Shown: positions 1 through 6,909 of the stretch, piece by piece
How positions within the stretch are numbered: the stretch's first letter is position 1
Layout: each line of letters begins with the position of its first letter
Origin: a virus
Virus record (IMG/VR): IMGVR_UViG_3300028399_000001
Span: 1-63,575 of that record
Reading direction: 5' to 3' (one strand)
DNA length: 63,575 bases
Notes under the pieces: generated by a model
Databases searched by the model: none
Told to the model about the DNA's origin: nothing
Seen by the model: only the letters and a program-made list of their open reading frames with translations
Translations under genes and position numbers: made by a program

Positions 1-103
1 GTCCGCTGCCGGGGCGCCAGCATAAAGCTTTCTCCCGGCTTAGTTTTTGGCGCATTCCGCGAGCGGCTGGGCTGGCAAGCATGCCCACCGTTGATCGCGC
101 TCC
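1..103. repeat. Direct terminal repeat, left copy (103 bp)
   Basis: The first 103 bases are identical to bases 63473-63575. An exact end repeat of this length is what an assembler leaves when it closes a circular or circularly permuted genome, so the two ends should be joined. The repeat begins inside the last unit of the interspaced repeat array, so the left end of the window is the continuation of that array. It could instead be a true short terminal redundancy of packaged DNA; sequence alone does not separate the two. Confidence 0.95.
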
Positions 104-133
104 GCCTAGCGGTGGCGGAATTGTGTGGTTCAT
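1..133 (-). CDS. Possible 48-residue ORF coupled to the TnpB-like gene (partial in window)
   Basis: On the minus strand an ATG at 133-131 overlaps the TGA of the upstream nuclease-like gene (ATGA) and follows a strong site, GGAGGACAACC. The frame stays open to base 1. If the ends are joined, it continues into array repeat 7 and stops at 63461-63459, giving about 48 residues starting MNHTIPPPLGGARS. No family is recognised and the composition is not clearly protein-like. The same stretch could be the leader or scaffold part of an RNA transcribed with the array, so protein coding is only one option. Confidence 0.3.
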   Translation of the reverse strand, partial: MNHTIPPPLGGARSTVGMLASPAARGMRQKLSREKALCWRPGSG

Positions 134-1431
134 TGGTTGTCCTCCTCTGCGAGCGGTTCCGAGGTTTTCTGCGCCTCGTCAACGCTCGCACCGACGAGGC
201 GTACCGAGATCCCCTTGGGCTCGGCTGCGTTGATGATCGCCTGACGCAGCTGGTCCCAGGGGAATGAATTGACGAACCGCCGGTCCCTGTCATCGTAGGC
301 GATTTCGGCGAACCGCCGGCGGTCCGCATAGCCGACCACGTGTGCCGCAATCTCTGAGATCCAGCTGCGCATCCGCCTGTGTTGCTTGCCGACCATCGCG
401 ATGCGCCGGCTGGCGAATCTCGGCACTGGTCGTTGCTCGGCTTTGGTGTCATCGGAGAATCGGTTCAGTCGCCGCGTGTGGTGCAGGATGGCGCCTCGGA
501 TTCTGCGGATGTGGTCCGCGTGCTCGATCCAGAGGCGTTCGTCCTTCTCGTTCAATGCGACCAACAGACTATCACTATCTGTCTTTACAAACAACGTCCC
601 ATGCCGTTTTTGTTCATCTCGCCGCGGTAGCCACGCGACGATCTTCACGACCACCTCCCAGAGCGCCCGCTGTCCGCCTGCATCGCGTTCGGTGATCTGT
701 CGGCTGGACTGTTGCCCATTGCGTCCAGACCGATCCGGTCCGCCGGCACGTCGTCGGTAGATGGATAGCTCGGCGGGTATCGCATCACCGCGGGCGATTG
801 CCTCGAGCGATCGACGCTGGCGTTTGTACCGCGGACCTGCGACGAGGCGCAGGCGCCACCGTTGCCCTGCCAGGGGGACTGACACGATCAGGTCTCGCCG
901 ATCGTCGTCCGTGATTTCGAGTGACCAGTTGGCAGCCGGTATCGGAACGGGCGCCGGATATTTTGCCCGCGGCAGGTGCTCATCGGAAAGCCATAACACC
1001 TTGTAGCGTCTGGCTTTCCATTTCAGCTTTGCTTGCTGTTCGGTCGCTGCCACGGTGACAGACGAGATTGCCGGGAACCGCTCGCGTGCTTCGGGGTACA
1101 GGTAGATCGTCGGCATTGGCGGCAGTTTTTCCATGCCGGGCTCACGCCGCACATCGCGAGCGTACAGCTCATCCACCAGCCAGTTCCAGAGCCGCGTTTG
1201 ATCCGACCAAGCGTCACGCAGCGCCGCGCGGAACTCCGCCCAGGTCGCGTCGAGAGGTTTTGCCACACGCATCGTGATCGCGCGTAGCACGTAGCGAGCC
1301 TGCCAGCACTGGCGGCACAGCACGGCGTCCCCGTGCCGTTTCCACCCGCGAGGCAGTCTCAGTCCGCGCTTGGTCGGCGTCGTCTTGTGCTCGTCCCAGC
1401 ATGACGAGCATCTGATGATATGATCGGTCAT
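130..1431 (-). CDS. TnpB/Cas12-like RuvC-fold protein, compact, no evident third RuvC motif
   Basis: This 433-residue protein reads like the TnpB/Cas12 superfamily. An N-terminal CxxC/CxxC zinc site (C8, C11, C39, C42) is followed by a helical and beta region. A RuvC-I-like strand with acidic residues follows (about 278-297, D285/D287). Next comes a basic bridge-helix-like stretch (303-365), then a RuvC-II-like strand with D380/D381 where TnpB has Glu. Then comes the typical FPWDQLRQAI helix (390-399). The usual C-terminal zinc finger and RuvC-III Asp are missing; the chain ends about 20 residues after the GISVRLV strand. Start at 1431 follows GGAGGATGAACCGAAA. It is last in the leftward operon and its 3' end faces the interspaced repeat array. 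It may be an RNA-guided binder with weak or no cleavage, as known for TldR and Cas12m proteins. Family call is by eye. Confidence 0.65.
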   Translation of the reverse strand: MTDHIIRCSSCWDEHKTTPTKRGLRLPRGWKRHGDAVLCRQCWQARYVLRAITMRVAKPLDATWAEFRAALRDAWSDQTRLWNWLVDELYARDVRREPGMEKLPPMPTIYLYPEARERFPAISSVTVAATEQQAKLKWKARRYKVLWLSDEHLPRAKYPAPVPIPAANWSLEITDDDRRDLIVSVPLAGQRWRLRLVAGPRYKRQRRSLEAIARGDAIPAELSIYRRRAGGPDRSGRNGQQSSRQITERDAGGQRALWEVVVKIVAWLPRRDEQKRHGTLFVKTDSDSLLVALNEKDERLWIEHADHIRRIRGAILHHTRRLNRFSDDTKAEQRPVPRFASRRIAMVGKQHRRMRSWISEIAAHVVGYADRRRFAEIAYDDRDRRFVNSFPWDQLRQAIINAAEPKGISVRLVGASVDEAQKTSEPLAEEDNQ

Positions 1432-1438
1432 TTTCGGT

Positions 1439-1903
1439 TCATCCTCCGGTTTTGTCGTCCACGCCATCGACAAGCGCATGCAGTGCTGGATCTGCCACGA
1501 GATCAGCGGTGATCCGTTCGCAGCGGCTTTGGTAATCATTCGCGATTGCCACCACCTTATTCGCCCATGCCTCCGTTTCGATTGTCAGCGAGAGCAGATC
1601 AATCGGCGCGAGCTTTGTAAACCACCATGGGTTTGTGCCGATTACGTCTCCTTGGAATAGTCGGCCGACCATTCCAACCTGGCGATCGACCAGTGTGATA
1701 CAGGCGCCGGATGGTTCCCCTTCGATTCTCATTGTCGGTGGCTCCGGTATCTCTGGTTGTTCCGGCGGATCTGGGCATTTTTCAGCTGCGAGCCGCACTT
1801 GTTCCATCGCTTTCGCCGCGATGTCTGCCGCGCGTCGCAGTTTCGCCGTTGCCTTTTCCGGCGATATTCCAGCCGCTTCGTAGACTTTTACGTAATTCAC
1901 CAT
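1439..1903 (-). CDS. Unknown protein of the left module (154 aa)
   Basis: The protein starts MVNYVKVYEAAGISPEKATA and is not recognised. The first 40 residues look helical with alternating Ala and charged residues. A Pro/Glu-rich linker follows (about 44-57), then a mixed domain with LVDRQVGMVGRLFQGD and a helical C-terminus. The start at 1903 is set by CGGAGGATGATACC just upstream; an earlier in-frame ATG at 1939 lacks a ribosome site. The TGA stop lies inside the ribosome site of the TnpB-like gene, so translation of the two is probably coupled. The gene has a leader with the repeated GC hairpin at 1948-1976. Confidence 0.75.
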   Translation of the reverse strand: MVNYVKVYEAAGISPEKATAKLRRAADIAAKAMEQVRLAAEKCPDPPEQPEIPEPPTMRIEGEPSGACITLVDRQVGMVGRLFQGDVIGTNPWWFTKLAPIDLLSLTIETEAWANKVVAIANDYQSRCERITADLVADPALHALVDGVDDKTGG

Positions 1904-1947
1904 GGTATCATCCTCCGTATGGTATGAGTCTGGCGGCACACGTGCCC

Positions 1948-1976
1948 CCGCGTAGCCCGCCGCCCAGGCTGCGCGG
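1948..1976. repeat. GC hairpin leader element, copy 1
   Basis: Arms CCGCGTAGCC and GGCTGCGCGG flank a 9-nt loop, with one mismatch. It sits about 45 nt 5' of the start of the leftward gene 1439-1903. It is the weakest of four related elements (others at 2839, 3185 and 3475). All four precede a ribosome site of the form GGAGG(A/T)GAGA on the minus strand. Confidence 0.75.
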
Positions 1977-1993
1977 TGTCAGTGTCGCATCAT

Positions 1994-2800
1994 TCACGCG
2001 CATGCAGCACTTGGTAGCCGGTTGCGTCCTGCAATCTGGTTGAATTTGTCAAGCAGGTCCTTGCGTTTGAACTCCAGATGCAGGTTTCCGTTTTTGCAAC
2101 ATCGGAACCGGAAATACTCCGTTTCCCCGCGCCCGTCCTTTGATGTTTCGATCTCGTCTGCAAGCGGTCCGCTGTATCCCTTGACCATCCCTTTTCCGTC
2201 AAGCAGGTGGAAGATGTTGTCCAGGGCGATGATGTGCTGCCTTCTCATGTAATTGATCCTGAATCCGCCGGAATACCCAGGTTCTACCATGCTTGGCCTG
2301 ATGATTCTGGGTTGCAGCTGGAACTCGCTGTTTCTTTTGTAGTTTGTGCTAGGCTTCCAGAAGTCGTACTCTTCATGGATCGCCTCTTGCATGAATGTTT
2401 CCGCTGAGTCAATCATACCTTCGAGCACGTCGAGTATTGCATCCTCCGTGATCTCCGGCAGTTGTTCGTCCGATTTTCCTTGCAGCGCATCGTCAAGCTG
2501 TTGCACTCGTGCTGACGACATCAGATTGCGGATTCCCAGTTTTTCGATGATGGCACTCCATGCGTCACATCGCATGGATTTTTCCGCTCTTTCCGTTGCT
2601 TCGTCTGAGTACCATTGTCTCCCGTCGAAATACACCCTGATTGAGAACCGATAGGATGAATCGAACGCCTTTTGCAGTCGTTCGGTTTCCTCGTAGATTG
2701 TTCTGATTGCGTCCACGATTTTCGGCGCAGCCGATTCGTAGACGGACGCCAGCATTGTTGCTGTTTTGTACTCTACCATGTCGCTGTCTCTGGAAAACAT
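1994..2800 (-). CDS. DUF4942-type protein (268 aa)
   Basis: The C-terminal half matches the DUF4942 family as I know it. It has a helical segment with ITEDAILDVLEGMI, then INYMRRQHIIALDNIFHLLDG, then the signature TEYFRFRCCKNGNLHLEFKR (about 228-247) near the end. DUF4942 proteins occur on phages and other mobile elements and their biochemical role is not established. Start at 2800 follows GGAGGATGAGACG; an earlier ATG at 2836 has no site. It sits third from the end of the leftward module, preceded by a hairpin leader at 2839-2866. The family call is fairly secure, the function unknown. Confidence 0.85.
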   Translation of the reverse strand: MFSRDSDMVEYKTATMLASVYESAAPKIVDAIRTIYEETERLQKAFDSSYRFSIRVYFDGRQWYSDEATERAEKSMRCDAWSAIIEKLGIRNLMSSARVQQLDDALQGKSDEQLPEITEDAILDVLEGMIDSAETFMQEAIHEEYDFWKPSTNYKRNSEFQLQPRIIRPSMVEPGYSGGFRINYMRRQHIIALDNIFHLLDGKGMVKGYSGPLADEIETSKDGRGETEYFRFRCCKNGNLHLEFKRKDLLDKFNQIAGRNRLPSAACA

Positions 2801-2838
2801 CGTCTCATCCTCCCTATGTACCGGCGGCACATGCACCC

Positions 2839-2866
2839 CCGCGCAACCGCCGCCTAGGCTGCGCGG
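2839..2866. repeat. GC hairpin leader element, copy 2
   Basis: CCGCGCAACC and GGCTGCGCGG pair around an 8-nt loop, followed on the plus strand by AAAACTCGGAC, a tail shared with copies 3 and 4. It lies in the leader of the leftward gene 1994-2800. Confidence 0.85.
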
Positions 2867-2889
2867 AAAACTCGGACGACAGCAGTCAG

Positions 2890-2931
2890 CTAGTCTGACT
2901 GCGCTTGCCTGTCATCTATCGGTTTCGTCAT
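2890..2931 (-). CDS. Possible 13-residue leader or micro-ORF
   Basis: ATG at 2931 follows the same GGAGGATGAG site seen before every gene of this module, and the ORF reads MTKPIDDRQAQSD then TAG. The stop of the upstream gene (2933) lies inside the ribosome site. A 21-bp perfect palindrome (2947-2967) lies just upstream, as for the other cassettes. It may be a remnant of a lost cassette, a regulatory leader peptide or chance. Confidence 0.35.
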   Translation of the reverse strand: MTKPIDDRQAQSD

Positions 2932-2932
2932 C

Positions 2933-3154
2933 TCATCCTCCCGCTGGCGGCACGGTGACCGTGCCGCGTGAGATCAGCGAGCCAGCCTGCAACATGCAGT
3001 ATTCCGCGCTGACCTCAGCGCCGGTCAGCTCGAACTGTTCGAGCGCAAGCCGCTCGCGCAGTTCCTGGCGTGCCACCTGCTCGGCGTCATCCTCCGAGCC
3101 TCGCACCAGTATCATCGTCTCGAAATCTGGCAGCCACACATGGTATTGTGCCAT
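2933..3154 (-). CDS. Small unknown protein of the left module (73 aa)
   Basis: The protein starts MAQYHVWLPDFETMILVRGS and has an acidic, helical middle (EDDAEQVARQELRERLALEQ) and a short beta-like C-terminus. No family is recognised. Start at 3154 follows GGGAGGATGAGACC; an in-frame ATG at 3184 lies inside the hairpin leader and is rejected. The last residues are encoded by a 21-bp palindrome (2947-2967), so coding and structured DNA overlap here. Confidence 0.7.
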   Translation of the reverse strand: MAQYHVWLPDFETMILVRGSEDDAEQVARQELRERLALEQFELTGAEVSAEYCMLQAGSLISRGTVTVPPAGG

Positions 3155-3184
3155 GGTCTCATCCTCCCGGCGGCATGTATTCAC

Positions 3185-3214
3185 CCCGCGCAGCCGCCGC
3201 CAGAGCTGCGCGGG
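3185..3214. repeat. GC hairpin leader element, copy 3
   Basis: CCCGCGCAGC pairs perfectly with GCTGCGCGGG around a 10-nt loop, followed by AAACTCGGACG on the plus strand. It lies in the leader of the leftward gene 2933-3154. Confidence 0.85.
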
Positions 3215-3226
3215 AAACTCGGACGA

Positions 3227-3445
3227 TCACACGACGACAGGCAGGCGCATGCGCTCGCCTATCTCCTGCGCCTGCCGGATCGCAGGCAGCAGGGCGTTGG
3301 TCGGTCGTGTTGGCAATACCCGGACCACCCACCAGTCGGGCGGGTGGTAGTCCGTCCTCTCGCATGCGCAGTCGCATGCGTCCCCGTCACAGATTGCAGG
3401 GCTATATTGCCCTGTGCTATCTGCTATGATCCGTATGTGCGTCAT
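3227..3445 (-). CDS. Small unknown protein of the left module (72 aa)
   Basis: The protein begins MTHIRIIADSTGQYSPAICD, has a Cys/Asp-rich patch (CDGDACDCACERTD) that could hold a metal, then a short PPDWWVVRVLP strand and a helical C-terminus. It is not recognised. Start at 3445 follows GGGAGGTGAGATC; the longer reading from 3544 would cross the hairpin leader and is rejected. It is followed downstream by the 2933-3154 cassette. Confidence 0.7.
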   Translation of the reverse strand: MTHIRIIADSTGQYSPAICDGDACDCACERTDYHPPDWWVVRVLPTRPTNALLPAIRQAQEIGERMRLPVVV

Positions 3446-3474
3446 GATCTCACCTCCCGGCGGCACGTATTCAC

Positions 3475-3502
3475 CCGCGCAGCCGCCGCCTAGGCTGCGC
3501 GG
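3475..3502. repeat. GC hairpin leader element, copy 4
   Basis: CCGCGCAGCC and GGCTGCGCGG form perfect 10-bp arms around an 8-nt loop, followed by AAAACTCGGAC. It lies about 30 nt 5' of the start codon of the leftward gene 3227-3445. Flanking bases CGTATTCACC and the tail are shared with copy 3, so the repeated unit is about 48 bp. Confidence 0.88.
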
Positions 3503-3550
3503 AAAACTCGGACCGCGCACACTGTATGCGCGGTCAATCGTCAATCATTG

Positions 3551-4177
3551 TCAGAGGTCAGGCATGACAGTCGCCAACCGAATATCAGGGCAATGGTCTG
3601 CCGCAGCCGCAATAACAATCTCTACTGGGATACTAGTTCTTGTGATCCCAGCGGAGCAGGGGGACCGCCATGGCCATGTGCCGAGCCACCACCGCGCCGG
3701 CTCGTCAGGCGGGGCGTGCTGCCAGCCATAGGTCTCAGTGTGATAGTAGAAATCGCCGCGACCCAATCGCGGAACGTCGCCCTGATAGTGTGGCCAGTCC
3801 AGTTGGCTCAGCGGGCACGCTTCGCGCGTCTCGCCGATGCGCGCCAGCATGGCCAGTACTTGCCCGATCGACGACGCGGGCAAGAACTGTCGTGCGGGCA
3901 ATCCGTACCCTGGTGATCCAGGCTGATGGTGGTCGATCACCACTGTGGAGAATGCCGGCAGTGGCGACGCGAACGCGCACTCCACGAGTATCACGGTGTC
4001 GCCGGCGCAGAGAGTGTCACCAGTGATGCTATCCGCCTGATACGCATTAGATTGGTATACGCGGTGGCTTCCCGATTGGGCGAACGCGAACCGTTCTCCA
4101 GTTTCGCGGAGGATCTGTCTTATCTGGGACATTTCGCTGTCGGGTGCTCCGAGCACCCAGAGCCTGTGCGATGACAT
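3551..4177 (-). CDS. DHH-motif phosphoesterase-like protein, C-terminus probably truncated
   Basis: This 208-residue protein starts MSSHRLWVLGAPDSEM and carries VVIDHHQPGSPGYG, a DHH-type metal motif, then PASSIGQVLAML. I recall bacterial and phage proteins with the same LGAPDxEM...DHHxPGxPGYG order that continue well past a C-terminal AAAADHC motif. Here the chain stops 13 residues after ADHC, so the 3' end looks lost. Start at 4177 follows GAGGAGACAGAAGG and matches where that family begins. The frame is open upstream to a GTG at 4360 overlapping the previous stop, so a 269-residue form is possible. Substrate unknown. Confidence 0.65.
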   Translation of the reverse strand: MSSHRLWVLGAPDSEMSQIRQILRETGERFAFAQSGSHRVYQSNAYQADSITGDTLCAGDTVILVECAFASPLPAFSTVVIDHHQPGSPGYGLPARQFLPASSIGQVLAMLARIGETREACPLSQLDWPHYQGDVPRLGRGDFYYHTETYGWQHAPPDEPARWWLGTWPWRSPCSAGITRTSIPVEIVIAAAADHCPDIRLATVMPDL

Positions 4178-4356
4178 CCTTCTGTCTCCTCGCCGATTAC
4201 TGGGCTCGGCGCTGCCCATCTCATCGAAATAGAGGCTGCCGGTTGTGTCTCCGGCAAACTCGCACCTCGCCACACACTGTCCGTAGACGCAGCGCCTGTC
4301 TACCTCTTGGCCTCGCGGGCCGTCGGGCGCCAGCAGGCGCCCTCGGGTCCGAGCCG
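4178..4356 (-). other. Leader region with GGGCGCC hairpin
   Basis: The 179 bases between two leftward genes hold a strong hairpin, GGGCGCC-AGCA-GGCGCCC (4325-4342). The minus frame of the downstream gene is open throughout and includes a Cys-rich stretch (CVYGQCVARC). It may be a long leader, a remnant peptide or an N-terminal extension. Confidence 0.5.
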
Positions 4357-4767
4357 TCACGCCATGGCAGCCGCCTGCCGCTCCACCTCCTCCGCGATTG
4401 CCCCGTATACCGGGGCATCGCCATATTCGCGCTCGATGGCCGCGGCCCTGGAGAGATAGCGGCTGGCGTCGTCCCAGTTTCCACGGCGGATAGCCGTGAT
4501 GGCGTCAGCCGCGTATCCAGCGGCTAGTTCGGCCGCGGCTGCCACCTCGTCGTCATACTCTCGCGCCAGCGCCAGCGCATCTGCGTGGTGCTGGCAGACA
4601 GGCTCGTCGTCCACGTCGCATGGCTCCACCACTATCTGGCTGCCGCACCGCGACAGCCGGCGGCATCCAGGGCAGCCTGGCGAAGCCGCCCCGAACGAGT
4701 GCGTCCACGACCATCCGAGCCATGCTGACCTGGCAGCCTCGATCCTGCTGATGATGTAGTCTGTCAT
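4357..4767 (-). CDS. Unknown protein with Cys cluster and helical C-terminus (136 aa)
   Basis: The protein starts MTDYIISRIEAARSAWLGWS. A probable metal-binding cluster follows (CPGCRRLSRC, then C and CQHH about 60-73). The C-terminal half is Ala-rich and helical, with AIRRGNWDDASRYLSRAAAI, like a short repeat-helix domain. No family name is offered. Start at 4767 follows GGGAGGATGAGATC. A 7-bp hairpin (GCGGCAG/CTGCCGC, 4790-4811) lies in its leader, the same plan as the other cassettes. Confidence 0.7.
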   Translation of the reverse strand: MTDYIISRIEAARSAWLGWSWTHSFGAASPGCPGCRRLSRCGSQIVVEPCDVDDEPVCQHHADALALAREYDDEVAAAAELAAGYAADAITAIRRGNWDDASRYLSRAAAIEREYGDAPVYGAIAEEVERQAAAMA

Positions 4768-4880
4768 GATCTCATCCTCCCATCCTACCGCGGCAGACAC
4801 CGGGCTGCCGCATCCCGCCGCGCTCCGAGTGAGCGGGTTGTCGGGGCCGCGGCGCATCCACCGCGGCCCATCGAAGCCGA

Positions 4881-5342
4881 TCACGCGGTGGCGAAGGCAC
4901 TCTCGCACGCAGCCGCGTGCGCCTCACAGTCATTGAGCCCGCGAGCGCGGGCATCCCGATACGCGCGGTGGAATCTGTCCTGATGGCGCCACTCCGCCAC
5001 CAGGTCGCGATGCATCCCCCGAGGCACCCACCGCGGAACCTCATATTCCCCCTCTTGGCGCGCGATGTCCAGGAGGTGGCGGATACCGGATTGCAGCGAG
5101 TCGTCGAAGTCCGCACACGAGGTGCAGAAGTTCACCCGTCCATCGCTGTCCGGATGGGCGATGGTGTACGATCCTCCGTACGGGGTCGCCCATACTGCCA
5201 GCACGTGCCCGCGGTATGCGTACACCACGGGCTGCTGGCGGATCACGCGTTCCGCCCGGCGCGCCGCATCCTGGCGCGCCTGGGCGACAGTCCGCCCAGA
5301 TCCCTCGATGCCCAGGTACTCGACTTTGATCGTTCTTGGCAT
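4881..5342 (-). CDS. First gene of the left module, unknown (153 aa)
   Basis: The protein starts MPRTIKVEYLGIEGSGRTVA. A basic helix (ARQDAARRAERVIRQQ) is followed by a beta-rich domain reading VVYAYRGHVLAVWATPYGGS and ending TIAHPDSDGRVNFC. A helical, His-rich C-terminus ends the chain. It is not recognised. Start at 5342 follows GGGAGGATGTGATC; the ATG at 5402 is too close to the promoter and has no site. It is promoter-proximal to the good sigma70-like sequence at 5424-5451. Confidence 0.7.
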   Translation of the reverse strand: MPRTIKVEYLGIEGSGRTVAQARQDAARRAERVIRQQPVVYAYRGHVLAVWATPYGGSYTIAHPDSDGRVNFCTSCADFDDSLQSGIRHLLDIARQEGEYEVPRWVPRGMHRDLVAEWRHQDRFHRAYRDARARGLNDCEAHAAACESAFATA

Positions 5343-5423
5343 GATCACATCCTCCCACCTCCCGGATCCCGCCGGGCCGGTGCCGCGTGATGCCGCGGCC
5401 ATCGAGTGTATCTCATATCAGTG

Positions 5424-5451
5424 AATATACAGTCCATCGGATACGCGTCAA
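5424..5451 (-). promoter_or_regulatory. Sigma70-type promoter of the left module
   Basis: On the minus strand TTGACG (5451-5446), a 16-bp spacer and TATATT (5429-5424) match the bacterial consensus well. A/T tracts resembling an UP element lie just upstream (5458-5495). Transcription would start near 5417 and run leftward through all cassettes to the TnpB-like gene and, across the joined ends, into the array. Confidence 0.75.
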
Positions 5452-5495
5452 GCGGAAAATCAAAAAAATCACGAAAAAAATCCGAAATCATCCCG

Positions 5496-5872
5496 AGCCG
5501 ATCTGATCGGAGTGCCAGCCGCACCTACGCGTCGCGCCACCTACCGCGGAACCCGCACCTATATATATGTCGGTCGGTGTGATCCGCCGCATCCCAGCAC
5601 CGATCGACGCAGAGTGCCGTATATACCAGGGTTTCCCGCGGTTGCCGCGGCCCGATCAAAGCCCCTTCAATGAAAAGAAATCATCCCTATCTCCATACAT
5701 ACCCGTATGCCCGCGCACACCCACCGGCGCCTCCGCCATACGCATGCACTACCCACCCGCGCATGCCCACCACGCACACCAGCCGACGTTCCCGCGGGGG
5801 GTGCATGGCGGGCGGGCGCAGCAGGGTGAGGCATGGGGTGTGGTCCTGCACTCCGTCCGGTCCGCGAGATGG
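5496..5872. other. Non-coding GC-rich stretch
   Basis: No convincing gene here. The rightward frame from 5567 is open but Pro/His-rich and unlike a protein until the secretin-like part begins near 5970. A TATATATATG run occurs at 5560-5569 and a CCGCGG-containing inverted repeat near 5637. It separates the left promoter from the host-like fragment. Confidence 0.5.
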
Positions 5873-5915
5873 TGTACAGCTGTACAGGTGCCGGGAACTG
5901 GTGTACGCCTGTACA
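5873..5915. promoter_or_regulatory. Pair of TGTACA-type operator palindromes
   Basis: TGTACAGCTGTACA (5873-5886) is a perfect 14-bp palindrome and TGTACGCCTGTACA (5902-5915) is a near copy, with centres 29 bp apart. A tandem pair of dyads like this resembles a binding site for a dimeric repressor. No matching regulator can be named. Confidence 0.5.
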
Positions 5916-5969
5916 CTGGTCGTCGCCCGCGGCGGGCTGGTCCAGCAGCCGCCGCCGGCACATCGGCCA

Positions 5970-6590
5970 CCGCGGTGATTTACACCCTCGAGGGCATGGG
6001 GGATCAGGCCGCGTCCTATGCGATCCGCTTCCTCGCAACGGCGTTCCCCAAAGCTCGATTTCTCCAGGGGGCGCAAGCTGGCCAGGTCGTGGCGTGGGCC
6101 ACGCCGAAAGATCACCAAGAGATCAAGAGCCTGGTCGATCAGATGATTCAGCAGCCGCCGCCGGAACGGGCGCGCAAGGTGACCGTGTATGGGCTAAAAT
6201 TCATCTCGGCCCGCGATGCCATGGAAGTCCTCAAGACGGCCGTGCCCCAGGCCGAGTTCACGGTCTCGGACGACGATCCCCAGCGCTTGACCGCATGGGC
6301 GTGCCCGGCAGAACACGACACGATCGCCAAGATCATCCAGGAGATCGACCTCGAAGGCGATGCCGAATCGGGCTCCAGGCCGTGGTCTACGCGCTCGAAG
6401 GCATGGACACCCGCAATGCCACCATGCCTTGCGGTTCCTGTCCCAGGCATTTCCTGAAGCACAGTTCACGCAAGGCGCCGAGGCGGACCAGTTGGTGGCG
6501 TGGGCGTCGGCCAAAGACCCTGAACGGATCGAGGTGCCGATCGAGGAATCGCCAGATTCAGCACGAACCGCCAAGGTCTATCACCCGGCG
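5970..6590 (+). pseudogene. Broken secretin N-domain repeat gene fragment, host-derived
   Basis: Three tandem copies of a roughly 65-residue repeat can be read. The first two are in one frame: YTLEGMGDQAASYAIRFLAT ... QVVAWATPKDHQEIKSLV, then VYGLKFISARDAMEVLKTAV. The third starts in a second frame near 6378 (VVYALEGMDTRNAT) and continues in a third frame from about 6425 (ALRFLSQAFPEAQFTQGAEA). Two frameshifts therefore break it, and neither signal peptide nor secretin barrel follows. Such ALEGM...LVAWA...KDHE repeats are, to my knowledge, typical of planctomycete secretin-like proteins. I read it as captured bacterial DNA now decaying, and as the best host clue in the window. Confidence 0.7.
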
Positions 6591-6909
6591 CCGGCTCGGG
6601 CATACCGGATGCGCCGTCCTGCTGGCCGCGGGCTGCGTTCTCGGTGGGATCCTGGCCGCGACGGTGGATAGCGGTGGCCGATCGGTCCGGCGGTGGATCG
6701 GTCTGGCGGTGGCAGTGCTTGCCGCCGAGGCGGGCGGGGGTGGGGGGGGTAGGCCCCCATCGCGGCTCTCGTGTATTGTATGTGCCCCTCACAGAATTTT
6801 TTCACTCGCCGCGACCGCCCCTCTTTTGGGTCACACGTCATTGGTTTGTGTTGCGTGGCGGTTATTTTGGCGATGCGGGGTTGTCGTGTTTATTGCTTGG
6901 CGTGTTGTG
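6591..6909. other. Non-coding transition region
   Basis: No gene is supported. A G-run (GGGGGTGGGGGGGG near 6735-6748) is followed by an abrupt change to GT-rich plus-strand sequence from about 6790 that continues to 7310. The base-composition step marks the end of the host-like fragment. Confidence 0.5.
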
